From NCBI GenBank assembly GCA_023422835.1, contig JAFAGI010000001.1, forward strand, positions 186,001-250,000: a stretch of DNA of 64,000 bases, written 5' to 3'. This document shows, piece after piece, positions 1 to 9,412 of this stretch. A program made the position numbers and the translations under genes. Origin of the DNA: Bacteroidota bacterium. Lineage in GTDB: Bacteria; Bacteroidota; Bacteroidia; Chitinophagales; Chitinophagaceae. Each line of letters opens with the position of its first letter. The stretch's first letter is position 1. The notes beneath the pieces were generated by a model that was not told the origin of the DNA, made no database searches, and worked only from the letters and a program-made list of their open reading frames with translations.

Positions 1-1328
1 AGCCGTGCGATCTGCTCGCGGGTATATTTGTTTACCAGGTTGGTTAAGCCGCCTTCATCAATTTTCATGGCAGAAGCACATTGCCTGATGTATTCCTGCT
101 GCTTGGTAAAATCTTCGGCCTTATTTATTTTACTGATGCTCTCTGCGATTTTGTTGACCGCATCATTCTTCCTGGCAATATCATTGCCGGCTTCGCGCAA
201 CAGTATTTCCATTTCAAAAAGAATAAAATCTTTTTTATGCTCTGCAATGAATTTTTTAAACTGCTTTTCACCTACCTTTTTTACATAGCTGTCAGGGTCT
301 TCACCATCAGGAATCAGCACCAACCTTACGTTGAGGGCTTCTTCCAGGGCCATGTCCAGGCCACGCATGGCAGCTTTTACGCCGGCGCTGTCTCCATCAT
401 AAATTATGGTGAGGTTGGAAGTATATTTTTTTATGAGCCGCAACTGGTCAGTTGTAAGGGATGTACCGCCGCTTGCCACCACATTCTCTACACCTGCCTG
501 CGCTAGGCTTACCACATCGGTGTAGCCTTCTACCAGTAGGCATTCATCGGCCTTATCTATAGCCTGCCGGGCAAAATAGGTGCCGTACAGTATCTTGCTC
601 TTGACATAAATCTCATTCTCAGGCGTATTGATATACTTGGGTGTATTCTCTGCCTTGCCGATCACGCGTGCCCCAAAGCCGATAACTTTACCGCTGATGT
701 TGTGTACAGGAAAAATAATCCTGCCACGATAGTTGTCTCTTAATGAATCATTGTGCTGGTTGCGTGCAGTAAGGCCCGATTTTATCAGCAGATCGGTGTT
801 GTATTGCCCGTTAATAGCGGCCTGTGTAAATACATCATAAGCATTAGGGCTATAGCCTACCTGGAATTTTTCGAGAATAGATTTGGTAAACCCTCTTTGT
901 TCAAGGTAAGACAAGGCAATGTTGTTGCCCTCATCTGTGTTCCACAATTGATCTGAAAAATATTTTGCAGCAAAGTTATTGAGGATATATAGGCTGTCTG
1001 CAACCTGCATCTGCTGGCGTACTTCGTCGCTTACTTCTTTCTCTTCAATCTCGATATTGTAGCGGCCTGCAAGCCACTTGAGGGCTTCTACATAACTGTA
1101 CTTCTCATGCTCCATGAGAAAAGTAATGGTGTTGCCGCTTTTGCCGCAACCGAAACATTTAAATATTTCCTTGCTGGGCGAAACGGTGAAAGAAGGGGTT
1201 TTCTCACCGTGAAAAGGACACAACCCCAGGTAGTTAGCGCCACGCTTCTTTAACTTCACAAACTCTCCTACCACATCAATAATATCTGTGCGGTTATGGA
1301 TTTGCTGTATGGTTTCCTGGGAGATCAA
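1..1328 (-). CDS. dnaG: DNA primase DnaG (C-terminus beyond window)
   Basis: Synthesises RNA primers at the replication fork. I translated about 442 residues by eye from the minus strand. They contain the CHC2 zinc-binding domain (Cys37, His40, Cys58, Cys61) and the catalytic TOPRIM core (VEGYTD near residue 267, DGDSAG about 40 residues later). The DnaB-interaction domain is cut off by the window edge. There is no ATG in the right place: the family N-terminus ISQETIQQI begins directly at a TTG codon (1328-1326) that abuts, in the same frame, the TAA stop of the DUF423 gene. It is the last visible gene of an aroK-DUF423-dnaG operon. Function is certain; the TTG start is strongly supported by family similarity. 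Confidence 0.95.
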   Translation of the reverse strand, partial: MISQETIQQIHNRTDIIDVVGEFVKLKKRGANYLGLCPFHGEKTPSFTVSPSKEIFKCFGCGKSGNTITFLMEHEKYSYVEALKWLAGRYNIEIEEKEVSDEVRQQMQVADSLYILNNFAAKYFSDQLWNTDEGNNIALSYLEQRGFTKSILEKFQVGYSPNAYDVFTQAAINGQYNTDLLIKSGLTARNQHNDSLRDNYRGRIIFPVHNISGKVIGFGARVIGKAENTPKYINTPENEIYVKSKILYGTYFARQAIDKADECLLVEGYTDVVSLAQAGVENVVASGGTSLTTDQLRLIKKYTSNLTIIYDGDSAGVKAAMRGLDMALEEALNVRLVLIPDGEDPDSYVKKVGEKQFKKFIAEHKKDFILFEMEILLREAGNDIARKNDAVNKIAESISKINKAEDFTKQQEYIRQCASAMKIDEGGLTNLVNKYTREQIAR

Positions 1329-1724
1329 TTATTTTATTTTTAAAACGCTCAACGCAAGCAATACCCAGCCGGCCATAAAGCTGAGTCCGCCGATGGGTGT
1401 CACAGCGCCGATCCAGCGCATGGATGTATTTCCTGAAATACCAAAATAGGTAAGCATGTACAAGGAGCCGCTGAACAATACCATGCCCAGGATAAATAAC
1501 AGGCCTGCCCAATATGCCATAGAACTTGTGGTGTATTGCATCATAATGCCGGCCAGCGCCAGTGCAAATACATGATAAAACTGGTATCGTACGCCGGTTT
1601 CAAAGATCTGCACGTAGTCCGGTGTGGCAATTTTCTTTAGGCCATGCGCGCCGAATGCGCCCAGTCCTACAGCGAGTGCTCCTAAAATAAATGCAGTGAT
1701 CAGGAAAGTTTTATTTATCATCAT
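1329..1724 (-). CDS. DUF423 family small membrane protein
   Basis: Inner-membrane protein of about 131 residues with four predicted hydrophobic helices and the family-typical motif GAFGAHGLKK near the N-terminus, as in E. coli YgdD. Biochemical function is unknown. Two adjacent ATG codons (1724 and 1721) are plausible starts; a TTG at 1730 is possible but less likely. The start overlaps the 3' end of aroK by about 14 bases, and the stop codon directly precedes the dnaG start, so the three genes are probably translated from one message. Confidence 0.85.
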   Translation of the reverse strand: MMINKTFLITAFILGALAVGLGAFGAHGLKKIATPDYVQIFETGVRYQFYHVFALALAGIMMQYTTSSMAYWAGLLFILGMVLFSGSLYMLTYFGISGNTSMRWIGAVTPIGGLSFMAGWVLLALSVLKIK

Positions 1725-2223
1725 TATCAAAAAAATTTTTAAAATGTTTTTTAGTAATTTCTTTATCAGTAAAAATATGTTGCGCCTGTGAATAGAAAGC
1801 TTCCCGTTCTGCCATTTTTTTATTAATAAATTCTTTTAATGCATCATCATCCAGCGAGCTCAACAATGGGCGATGTTCCCGTGCATGTTTCAGCCTGCTG
1901 AAAAGCACGCCACTGCTTACGTTCAGCCAGATAGTAGTGCCATGTTCATTCATCCACTGCATATTATCATAATAACAGGGCAACCCGCCGCCTGTAGCCA
2001 GGATAAAATTATCTTTCTGCGCAAAAGTCCTCAGCAATTCCGCTTCTTTTTTTCTGAAATAATCTTCGCTTTTTTGCGCAAATATTCCACTTATAGTGCA
2101 GCCCTCTTCTTCCTCAATCAATGCATCGAGGTCATAGGCCTTTGCATTCACCGCACCTGCCCATTTCTTAGCACAGGTAGTTTTGCCTGAGCCCATCATG
2201 CCCACCAGGAAAATTTTTGACAT
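1711..2223 (-). CDS. aroK: Shikimate kinase
   Basis: Phosphorylates shikimate to shikimate 3-phosphate in aromatic amino acid synthesis. The 170-residue protein has the P-loop GMMGSGKTT (residues 8-16), the Mg/shikimate-binding DLD at 31-33, the substrate motif ATGGG and the lid-region arginine in REHRPLL. Length is normal for the family. It is the first gene of the aroK-DUF423-dnaG run and overlaps the next gene. The upstream sequence has only a near match (TATATTCG) to the -7 element. Confidence 0.95.
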   Translation of the reverse strand: MSKIFLVGMMGSGKTTCAKKWAGAVNAKAYDLDALIEEEEGCTISGIFAQKSEDYFRKKEAELLRTFAQKDNFILATGGGLPCYYDNMQWMNEHGTTIWLNVSSGVLFSRLKHAREHRPLLSSLDDDALKEFINKKMAEREAFYSQAQHIFTDKEITKKHFKNFFDNDDK

Positions 2224-2276
2224 CCTTTGCCGATTTGTGCGAATATAAAAAAATGCTGGTAGAGTAAAAACAAATT

Positions 2277-4187
2277 TTACTGCCGGTTGGCATGCAACCT
2301 GCCATCACTGTCAAGCCTTATTATCTTTTCTGCCTGCAAAAAACGGATCACTTTCCACAGATCCGTTTTGCTGTAATGCTTTAATTCGGCAAAGAGCTGG
2401 GTGATTGTAGCAGGTTTTTGACGGATCACATCAAGCAGTTGAGAAGTAATGGCATCGAAGCGCTCCTTAGACAAAGGCTTCCTGTTTTTATTCAGGCAAT
2501 TATCACAAACTCCGCAGTCGTTCGCAACTTCATCAACAAAATAGGCTGAAATGTATACGGTGCGGCACTGCTGCTGTAACCCGGCATACTTAAGCATTAC
2601 AGCCAGTCGCTGCTTATATTTTTCTTTTCTTGAAAGATATGCGCTGTGATTAAAAAACATATCTTCTGCCTTTGAGCGGTTCATCAAATACAGCAGTTGC
2701 GGATTGTCTTTCTGGGGAATGTACTGGATCAGCCGCAATGCATGTAATTGCTTCAGTTGCGCAAACACTTCTGCTTCGCTGATATGCAGCTTTCGTGCAA
2801 TACGCTCTTCATTTATAGACACAGTTTTGGAGAAAATGCCTTCGTAAGTACGTAACAGTACTTTAATAATGGGCTCAAGAGCTTCGTGCGCATCTTCAAA
2901 AGCTTCTATATTGTCCCTGTCGGCTATGAACTGCACTTTTGATGAAAGAAAAATACTGTCGTTCAACTGGAAATGCCCCTGCTGTTCTATGGCTTTTATG
3001 GCATACATGGTTTGCAATGTATCCAGCTTAAAATTTTCCACGAAGGCTACGAAATCAAAATCAAATGACAGCCCTTCTCCCGTGCCGCTGGGCAAGTGTA
3101 AATAGTCGGCAATGTAGCCGTAAGTTTTTTTAATCACTTCAAATGCCGGAAAGCGTATGTTTACAAAATTCTTTAGTTCTGTAATGTCCCTCTCTGTGTA
3201 TAGCAGTACTGCATAGGATTTGTTGCCGTCGCGCCCTGCCCGGCCTGCTTCCTGGTAATAATTTTCCAGGCAGTCCGGCATATCATGATGCACAACCACA
3301 CGCACATCAGGCTTGTCAATGCCCATGCCGAAAGCATTGGTGCATACCATAATACGTTTATCACCGTTCATCCATTGCTCCTGTTTCAGAGCGCGCACTT
3401 CTGGTTCCAGGCCTGCATGGTAGAAATCGGCATCCAGTTTATAAGCATTTAGAAAAGCCGCCACATCCTGTGTCAGCCGCCTGCTTTTACAATATACAAT
3501 TGCGCTGCCTGCTACATTTTTACATATTTCAGTAAGCTTAGCAATTTTATTGTCTACCTTAAAACTGCTGTAGGAAAGATTTTTTCTTTCGAATGACTGC
3601 CTAAAGAGCGAAAATTTTCTGAAGTATAGCTTTTCAATAATGTCTTTTTGTACCTCTTCTGTGGCAGAAGCTGTCAAAGCTATAACCGGCGCATCTTTCA
3701 GCGGCAGGCGCAATCTGGCTATCTTCAGGTATGCAGGCCTGAAATCGTATCCCCATTGCGAAATACAATGCGCTTCATCTACTGCTATGAGGCATACGCT
3801 TGCATCCTGTAAAAAATCCTGGAACACAGGCGTATCAATTCTTTCCGGCGAAATGTATAAAAATTTGACTTTGCCTTCAGCTGCATCATCCAGCGCGGCA
3901 ATGATGTCTGCAGGCTGCAAACCGGAATGAATGGCAAACGCCGAAATATTTTTTTCCAGCAGGTGTTCTACCTGGTCTTTCATTAAGGCTATCAAGGGTG
4001 TAACTACAATGCATACACCTTCCATAAGCATGGCCGGCACCTGGAAACAAACAGACTTACCACCGCCTGTCGGCAGTATGGCCAGCACATCGTGTGACTG
4101 CAACACAGCATCTATGATGTCGTGCTGCCTGCCTCTGAACGCATCAAACCCCCAAAACTGTTGTAGTATGTCTAATGGCGTAGAAAT
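2277..4187 (-). CDS. recQ: ATP-dependent DNA helicase RecQ (non-ATG start)
   Basis: 3'-5' DNA helicase of recombination and repair. Visible are Walker A (TGGGKS), DEAH, the SAT-type motif, motif VI (QEAGRAGRDG), and the RecQ-Ct zinc cluster (a cysteine followed by CGVCDNC). The first standard start codon in frame is GTG at 4106, but 27 sense codons precede it and encode the Q-motif region (FWGFDAFRGRQ), which RecQ proteins need to bind ATP. The reading frame is closed by TAA at 4199-4197, so initiation must lie between; ATT at 4187-4185 is the best candidate and gives 636 residues. A TACATTTG -7 box lies just upstream. Function certain, exact start inferred. Confidence 0.93.
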   Translation of the reverse strand: MSTPLDILQQFWGFDAFRGRQHDIIDAVLQSHDVLAILPTGGGKSVCFQVPAMLMEGVCIVVTPLIALMKDQVEHLLEKNISAFAIHSGLQPADIIAALDDAAEGKVKFLYISPERIDTPVFQDFLQDASVCLIAVDEAHCISQWGYDFRPAYLKIARLRLPLKDAPVIALTASATEEVQKDIIEKLYFRKFSLFRQSFERKNLSYSSFKVDNKIAKLTEICKNVAGSAIVYCKSRRLTQDVAAFLNAYKLDADFYHAGLEPEVRALKQEQWMNGDKRIMVCTNAFGMGIDKPDVRVVVHHDMPDCLENYYQEAGRAGRDGNKSYAVLLYTERDITELKNFVNIRFPAFEVIKKTYGYIADYLHLPSGTGEGLSFDFDFVAFVENFKLDTLQTMYAIKAIEQQGHFQLNDSIFLSSKVQFIADRDNIEAFEDAHEALEPIIKVLLRTYEGIFSKTVSINEERIARKLHISEAEVFAQLKQLHALRLIQYIPQKDNPQLLYLMNRSKAEDMFFNHSAYLSRKEKYKQRLAVMLKYAGLQQQCRTVYISAYFVDEVANDCGVCDNCLNKNRKPLSKERFDAITSQLLDVIRQKPATITQLFAELKHYSKTDLWKVIRFLQAEKIIRLDSDGRLHANRQ

Positions 4188-4208
4188 AAAACTTTTTTAT
4201 TTGAATAA

Positions 4209-4216
4209 CAAATGTA
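4209..4216 (-). promoter_or_regulatory. -7 promoter element (TACATTTG) of recQ
   Basis: Exact TAnnTTTG on the minus strand, 21 bases before the proposed ATT start of recQ. Its position supports initiation near 4187 rather than at the GTG at 4106. Confidence 0.6.
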
Positions 4217-4289
4217 AGAATAAGTACGCTGAAATTCAGACAGCTGCTAACTTTAGCCAGGCAATACAATTAGCCTGTATAGAAAGGTA

Positions 4290-5294
4290 TCAGTATTGTT
4301 CAACATTCGCCATATTCCATGCATTGAGATATGCCGCTTTGGTGATCTCAACCAGTTTATCCCAGTTAAGTCGCGACGGTTCATCTGTAGGCTGGTGATA
4401 GTCGGGATGCCCGTCTGTATGGTACCATAAAATAGGTACGCCTGCTTTGGCGAAAGACCCGTTGTCGCTGCCACCTACGGGATTGTCCCAGGCACGGTAA
4501 TCCGGTTGCAGGCGCAGTTTGTATTTTGCCACATCAGCTTTTAACCATTGCTCAAACGCTTTATTGGCGGCGGTGTAAAAAAATACCACATGCTGCGGCT
4601 TTGCCTCATTATTATTCCTACCGATCATGTCGAAGTTGAGGTAGCTCTTTACATTTTTTATGTGCGGAAATGTAGCAGTAAAATATTTGGAACCCAGCAG
4701 GCCCTTTTCTTCCCCATCCCACAACGCAAAGATGACGGTGCGTAAAGGCTTGCTACCGCTTGCTTTGAAGGCTTTTGCAATCTGTAGCACTGCTGATACG
4801 CCCGAAGCATTGTCATCAGCACCATTGAATATACCATCGCCTTTTATCAATTCGTCTATACCAAGGTGATCATAATGCGCGCCTACAACTACAAACTCAT
4901 CAGTGCGTGTACCGGGTATCACACCCAATACATTGCGCAAGGGAAGGCTGCGGTATATGCCTTTTGACTGTATGGCCGGAAGTGAATCCGGATGCGATTC
5001 CCAGCCGCTGCGGGCTTTACCTGCAGGCTGCCAGGCAGCAAAAGGATGCAGGTAGGCGCCATTCAACGGCTGAAGGCCGATCTCTTTAAAACATGATGCC
5101 AGGTACATTCCGGCAATGCTGCCATTGCGCGTACCGGCCTCGCGGCCCTGTAACTCATCGGAGGCGAGAAAGCTGATTACAACTTCAGCATTGTTTTTAT
5201 TGATCTGCTGCAGTCCTTTATACACGGGTGTTTGAGCCTGAACAGATAAAATACAAAAAGTGAAAAACAGGATGGTAAAAATATTCTTATGCAT
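4290..5294 (-). CDS. Secreted M28 family zinc aminopeptidase
   Basis: Exported metallopeptidase of about 334 residues. The ATG at 5294 starts a clear signal peptide (MHKNIFTILF... ending VQAQ); an in-frame start ten codons earlier would bury it. Di-zinc ligands of family M28 are in order: His in GAHYDHLG, Asp in GADDNASG, the Glu pair in DGEEKGLLG, Asp in NFDMIGRN, and His in DYHQPTDE. Members usually release N-terminal amino acids from peptides in the periplasm or outside the cell. It stands alone between recQ and the exonuclease gene. The substrate cannot be read from the sequence. Confidence 0.9.
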   Translation of the reverse strand: MHKNIFTILFFTFCILSVQAQTPVYKGLQQINKNNAEVVISFLASDELQGREAGTRNGSIAGMYLASCFKEIGLQPLNGAYLHPFAAWQPAGKARSGWESHPDSLPAIQSKGIYRSLPLRNVLGVIPGTRTDEFVVVGAHYDHLGIDELIKGDGIFNGADDNASGVSAVLQIAKAFKASGSKPLRTVIFALWDGEEKGLLGSKYFTATFPHIKNVKSYLNFDMIGRNNNEAKPQHVVFFYTAANKAFEQWLKADVAKYKLRLQPDYRAWDNPVGGSDNGSFAKAGVPILWYHTDGHPDYHQPTDEPSRLNWDKLVEITKAAYLNAWNMANVEQY

Positions 5295-5416
5295 GATTGT
5301 ATTTTTATTTGTTTTCAGTTGCACATGGAATTACTTGAACTTCGTTTCGCTTATTCATCCGAGGTTGGCATGCAACATACTTATGGCTCATTTCATCAAC
5401 AAATATTACAGCTGTA

Positions 5417-6199
5417 TTAATGAACTTTGCCTAACTTTTTTAAGGTATAAGCGTTGAACATTTCAGAAAGTTTCTGTTTGGTATGCAGCGGAAAATCGCC
5501 GCGCATCATCCAGTCATAATATTGCGGTTCAATTTTAAATACCTCTTCCACGGGCTTGCCTTTGTGCTTACCAAAATTAAAGCAAGGCACCCCATTCTGG
5601 TATACAAACCTGCGGGCAATGTCTATAAACTTTTCTTCGCCTGTGAATGCCAGGATGTCTTCCACCGTAGTACCGATATGGGTATAGCGGGCAAGCTGTG
5701 CGCACAATACCTCGAACGTGGCTGTAGCATCAGAAAGCGCGCTGTGGGCGTCTTCCAGCTCCTTATCACAATAAAACTTATAAGCGGCAGTAAGCGTGCG
5801 CTGCTCCATTTTATGAAATATCTTCTGCGCGTCGATCATTTTCCTGCCATCCATGTTAAAATTGATGTTTACGCGCAGGAACTCTTCAATAAGAACAGGC
5901 ACATCAAATTTATTGCTGTTGTAGCCGCCGAGATCACAATTTTCCAGGAACTGCATTACCTCGTTTGCCACCTGCTTAAATGTGGGCGCATCCTTTACCA
6001 TTTCGTTGGTAATGCCGTGTATGTCGCTTGCAGCCTTGGGTATAGGCATTTCGGGATTCAGCAGCATTCTTTTCTTCAGCTGTGTGCCATCAGGCATAAT
6101 TTTTAGAATCGCAATCTCTACTATACGGTCGCTCGAGGTATTTATGCCTGTGGTTTCAAGATCAAAAAAAGCAATCGGCCTTTTTAACTGTAAATTCAT
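5417..6199 (-). CDS. DnaQ-like 3'-5' exonuclease
   Basis: DEDDh exonuclease of 260 residues. ExoI (FDLETTG), ExoII (YNSNKFDVPVL) and ExoIII (AHSALSDA) motifs supply the acidic residues and the catalytic histidine. A C-terminal part with NFGKHKGKPVEEV and YYDWMMRGDF resembles the small domain of ExoX-like and DUF3820 proteins. It probably acts in repair or proofreading rather than as the replicative epsilon subunit, but this is inference. It follows mpl on the same strand after 44 bases and may share its transcript. Confidence 0.88.
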   Translation of the reverse strand: MNLQLKRPIAFFDLETTGINTSSDRIVEIAILKIMPDGTQLKKRMLLNPEMPIPKAASDIHGITNEMVKDAPTFKQVANEVMQFLENCDLGGYNSNKFDVPVLIEEFLRVNINFNMDGRKMIDAQKIFHKMEQRTLTAAYKFYCDKELEDAHSALSDATATFEVLCAQLARYTHIGTTVEDILAFTGEEKFIDIARRFVYQNGVPCFNFGKHKGKPVEEVFKIEPQYYDWMMRGDFPLHTKQKLSEMFNAYTLKKLGKVH

Positions 6200-6243
6200 G
6201 TCAACGAAATATAATTGGAAAAAAATAATGAATTGAACTGAAG

Positions 6244-7617
6244 TTACCCTGCAACTTTAGCGTTAATCAGTTCCTTCGCCAGCAGCGCTACATCTATTCC
6301 CTCATAATCTCCGCTACTCATCAGCAAAAGATTGCTGCCCGCATAATCCTGGCGGTGCAGGTAATCTTCCAGCTCCTGCCGGTTGGTCATTATTTTCAAC
6401 CCTTCTTTATCAAAACCTTTTTCAATAACCGACGCATGCAATGGGGGCATACGCTTTAATTCCAAAGCATGCCTGGAATAAAAAACAACAGCTTCATCAG
6501 CGCTTTGCATGGCATTGCGGTATTCCGACATAAAGTTTGCATTGAGGCTGCTGTATGTATGCAGTTCAAGAATGGCTATCAGCCTCCTGGTGGGGAATTG
6601 TTGCTTTACCGCATCAATAGTGGCTTTTACCTTACTGGGTGCATGTGCAAAGTCGCGGTAGATGCTCGTAGATTCATTACTTTCCAGCAGTTCCAGTCGT
6701 TTGGCCGCGCCCGCAAACGATGCAATGCTTTTGATAAACTCTTTCGTAGTGATGCCCAGTTCTTTGCATACATAAAATGCTGCGTTGATGTTCATAAGAT
6801 TATGCTCACCAAAAACTTTCAACTCCGTAGTTTTTCCATCCAGTTCAATGCTGGTGATGCCGTCTTTAGCAGTATTTACCGGCAATGCATATGCTTGGTA
6901 GCGTATATCCTGGCGCCTGGTTTCCTCAACCAGCTTATGTAAAACCTCATCGGACTCATTGTAGATGAGAATACCATTAGGCGATATAGTGCCGATGAAT
7001 ATCCTGAATTGCTCCAGGTAGTTATCAAAAGTGGGAAATACATTGATGTGATCCCATGCGATGCCGGTTAATACGGCAATGTGGGGATACAGGAAGTGAA
7101 ATTTAGGGCGGCGTTCGATGACGCTTGCCGGGTATTCATCCGCTTCACAAACAATTACGGGTGCATCTGTAATATTCACGCTTTGTTCAAAGCCTTTGAG
7201 CTTGGCACCTACGAGATAGTCAAAACTTGAAAGACAATTTTTCAGCACATGCATCAGCATGGCGGTAACCGAAGTTTTGCCATGGCTTCCTCCAATAGCC
7301 ACACGTTTTTTGCTTTTACTTTCCTGGTAAATGTATTCAGGGAAAGAGTATATCTTAAGTCCCAACTCACGTGCACGCAGCAATTCCGGGTTATCATCTT
7401 TGGCATGCATGCCCAGGATAACAACATCGAGTGAAGAGCATACTTTTTCAGGAAACCATCCTGTTTCCGCTGGTAAAATTCCTTCCTTTTCAAGATTAGA
7501 TTTAGCCGGTTCAAAGATTTCATCATCGGAACCTGTAACTTTATAGCCTTTCTTTTTCAATGCGATTGCCAGCTGATGCATCACGCTTCCTCCGATCGAA
7601 ATAAAATGAACATTCAT
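6244..7617 (-). CDS. mpl: UDP-MurNAc:L-Ala-gamma-D-Glu-mDAP ligase (Mpl-type Mur ligase)
   Basis: Mur ligase family protein, 457 residues, that attaches recycled murein tripeptide to UDP-MurNAc. The N-terminal Rossmann part starts MNVHFISIGGS with GSDDEIFEP; the ATP-binding loop is GGSHGKTS; the central domain has ADEYPAS and the C-terminal domain DFAHAPSKVKAT. N-terminal pattern and gene size fit Mpl better than MurC. Peptide recycling agrees with the exported NlpC/P60 and dipeptide epimerase pair at 45-47 kb. MurC-like specificity is the main alternative. Confidence 0.88.
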   Translation of the reverse strand: MNVHFISIGGSVMHQLAIALKKKGYKVTGSDDEIFEPAKSNLEKEGILPAETGWFPEKVCSSLDVVILGMHAKDDNPELLRARELGLKIYSFPEYIYQESKSKKRVAIGGSHGKTSVTAMLMHVLKNCLSSFDYLVGAKLKGFEQSVNITDAPVIVCEADEYPASVIERRPKFHFLYPHIAVLTGIAWDHINVFPTFDNYLEQFRIFIGTISPNGILIYNESDEVLHKLVEETRRQDIRYQAYALPVNTAKDGITSIELDGKTTELKVFGEHNLMNINAAFYVCKELGITTKEFIKSIASFAGAAKRLELLESNESTSIYRDFAHAPSKVKATIDAVKQQFPTRRLIAILELHTYSSLNANFMSEYRNAMQSADEAVVFYSRHALELKRMPPLHASVIEKGFDKEGLKIMTNRQELEDYLHRQDYAGSNLLLMSSGDYEGIDVALLAKELINAKVAG

Positions 7618-7656
7618 TATAAGTGCTGATACTTTTAGTTATGATGTAAAATTATG

Positions 7657-7664
7657 TATTTTTG
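7657..7664 (+). promoter_or_regulatory. -7 promoter element (TATTTTTG) of ytxJ
   Basis: Exact TAnnTTTG, 51 bases before the ytxJ start, in the gap between divergent mpl and ytxJ. Confidence 0.5.
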
Positions 7665-7715
7665 ATGTAAGACGGATAAAAGGTAAGTTAATATGAACCA
7701 TAAAAACGAAAAAAT

Positions 7716-8045
7716 ATGAACTGGCACAAACTTGAAAACACAGAACAGATAAAAGATATCATTAACCACTCTTTTGATAAGCCTCAGGTAATCTTTAAGC
7801 ACAGCACCAGTTGCGGAATCAGCTCGGTGGCACTGAACCGCTTTGAAAAATCAACCGATGTTCCGGAGGCAGATTTTCATTTCCTGGATTTAAGAAAATA
7901 CCGTGAAGTATCCAATGCCGTTACTTCCACTTTTCATGTGATGCATGAATCGCCACAGGTACTTGTGATCCGTGACGGGCAGTGCATTTACCACGAAAGC
8001 CATTATTCTATTGACATGTTCGAGGTTTCAAGAGCATTGAGCTAA
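7716..8045 (+). CDS. ytxJ: YtxJ-like bacillithiol-system redox protein
   Basis: Small cytosolic thioredoxin-fold protein of 109 residues. The family-typical KHSTSCGISS carries the single active-site cysteine, followed by the cis-proline region ESPQVLVI and a conserved C-terminus. YtxJ proteins are proposed monothiol (bacilli)redoxins of organisms using bacillithiol, so the host may make that thiol; this is inferred from the family. The gene is monocistronic, and its stop codon overlaps the convergent ugd stop codon by two bases. Confidence 0.85.
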   Translation: MNWHKLENTEQIKDIINHSFDKPQVIFKHSTSCGISSVALNRFEKSTDVPEADFHFLDLRKYREVSNAVTSTFHVMHESPQVLVIRDGQCIYHESHYSIDMFEVSRALS

Positions 8046-9355
8046 ATGCCTATGCCGAAGTAATCAAAGCCTGCTTTGTGCAGCATTACATCATCGTAAA
8101 TATTCCTGCCGTCAAAAATGGCATTACCTTTCATTAAAGACTTTATCCTGCTCCAGTCAGGCAAGCGAAACTCATTCCACTCTGTGACCAATGCGATGGC
8201 ATCTGCATTTTCTACAGTTTCATAAACATCATTGCACCAGCTAACGGTGTCGTGTAAATGCTTTTTGGCTTCCTCCATGGCTACAGGGTCAAAGACTCTT
8301 ACATGGGCGCCTGCTTTCAACAATGCATCTGACAGCACCAGTGCGGGTGCGAAGCGCACATCGTCTGTGTTTGGCTTAAATGCTAAGCCCCATACAGCGA
8401 TTGTTTTACCTGCGAGATTGCCATCAAAATATTTATTTATTTTGGCAAAGAGAATTTTCTTCTGCTCATCATTGATGTTTTCTACGGCTTCTAAAATTCT
8501 CAGGCGATGGTTGTTTTCCATACCCATTTTAATCAATGCCTTCACATCTTTCGGAAAACAGGAGCCACCATAGCCTGTGCCTGCATACAGGAATTTCTTA
8601 CCAATGCGCGGGTCTGAACCGATGCCGTTGCGCACATGGTTTATGTTGGCGCCTGTCAGCTCGCACAGCACGGCTATATCATTCATAAAGCTTATACGCG
8701 TTGCCAGCATGGCATTTGCGGCATACTTGGTCATTTCTGCAGAAGGTATATCCATGTAAATGATGCGGTAACCGTTGAGCAAAAAAGGCTTGTACAAAGT
8801 ATCCATGATCTCTTTAGCCTTGTCTGAATCTACACCGATCACAATACGGTCCGGGCTCATAAAGTCTTTTATGGCGGCGCCTTCTTTTAAAAACTCGGGG
8901 TTAGATGCCATATCGAAAGCTATGTCCACATTGCGTTTCTGCAACTCTTTACTGATGGTTTTACGGATAATTTCAGAAGATCCTACGGGTACCGTACTCT
9001 TAGTAACCACTACCAGGTAATCCTGCATGTGCCTGCCGATCTCGCAAGCCACATCAATCACATATTGCATGTCTGCACTTCCGTCTTCGCTGGATGGTGT
9101 GCCTACGGCGATAAACACAGCTTCAACATCTTTCAAATTTTCTGTAAGACTGGTGCTGAATGTAAGCCTTTTCTTTTTATAATTCCTTACTACAATCTCT
9201 TCAAGCCCGGGCTCATAGATGGGCAGTATACCCTGCTTCAACCCTTCAATTTTATGCTCATCGATATCTATGCAACACACATCCACGCCTACGTCGGCCA
9301 AACATGCTCCGGTTACAAGGCCTACGTAGCCTGTGCCTACTACAACTACTTTCAT
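8042..9355 (-). CDS. ugd: UDP-glucose 6-dehydrogenase
   Basis: NAD-dependent oxidation of UDP-glucose to UDP-glucuronate, a precursor for surface polysaccharide. The 437-residue protein has the N-terminal GTGYVGLVTG dinucleotide fold, KSTVPVGS, the catalytic cysteine in GGSCFPKD and the C-terminal UDP-binding domain starting around VWGLAFKPNTDDVR. Length is normal. No polysaccharide cluster surrounds it. A -7 box and the terminator of the next gene lie in its upstream gap. Confidence 0.94.
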   Translation of the reverse strand: MKVVVVGTGYVGLVTGACLADVGVDVCCIDIDEHKIEGLKQGILPIYEPGLEEIVVRNYKKKRLTFSTSLTENLKDVEAVFIAVGTPSSEDGSADMQYVIDVACEIGRHMQDYLVVVTKSTVPVGSSEIIRKTISKELQKRNVDIAFDMASNPEFLKEGAAIKDFMSPDRIVIGVDSDKAKEIMDTLYKPFLLNGYRIIYMDIPSAEMTKYAANAMLATRISFMNDIAVLCELTGANINHVRNGIGSDPRIGKKFLYAGTGYGGSCFPKDVKALIKMGMENNHRLRILEAVENINDEQKKILFAKINKYFDGNLAGKTIAVWGLAFKPNTDDVRFAPALVLSDALLKAGAHVRVFDPVAMEEAKKHLHDTVSWCNDVYETVENADAIALVTEWNEFRLPDWSRIKSLMKGNAIFDGRNIYDDVMLHKAGFDYFGIGI

Positions 9356-9379
9356 TCGACTGGTTTAATTTTTTACGCA

Positions 9380-9387
9380 CAAATTTA
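9380..9387 (-). promoter_or_regulatory. -7 promoter element (TAAATTTG) of ugd
   Basis: Exact TAnnTTTG on the minus strand, 24 bases before the ugd ATG. Confidence 0.6.
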
Positions 9388-9412
9388 GTTCATTTATCTT
9401 TCAAATAATACA

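Noticed and set aside
28..506. Plus-strand ORFs of 86 and 141 codons
   Set aside because: They lie antisense to the clear DnaG reading frame and show no protein family features.
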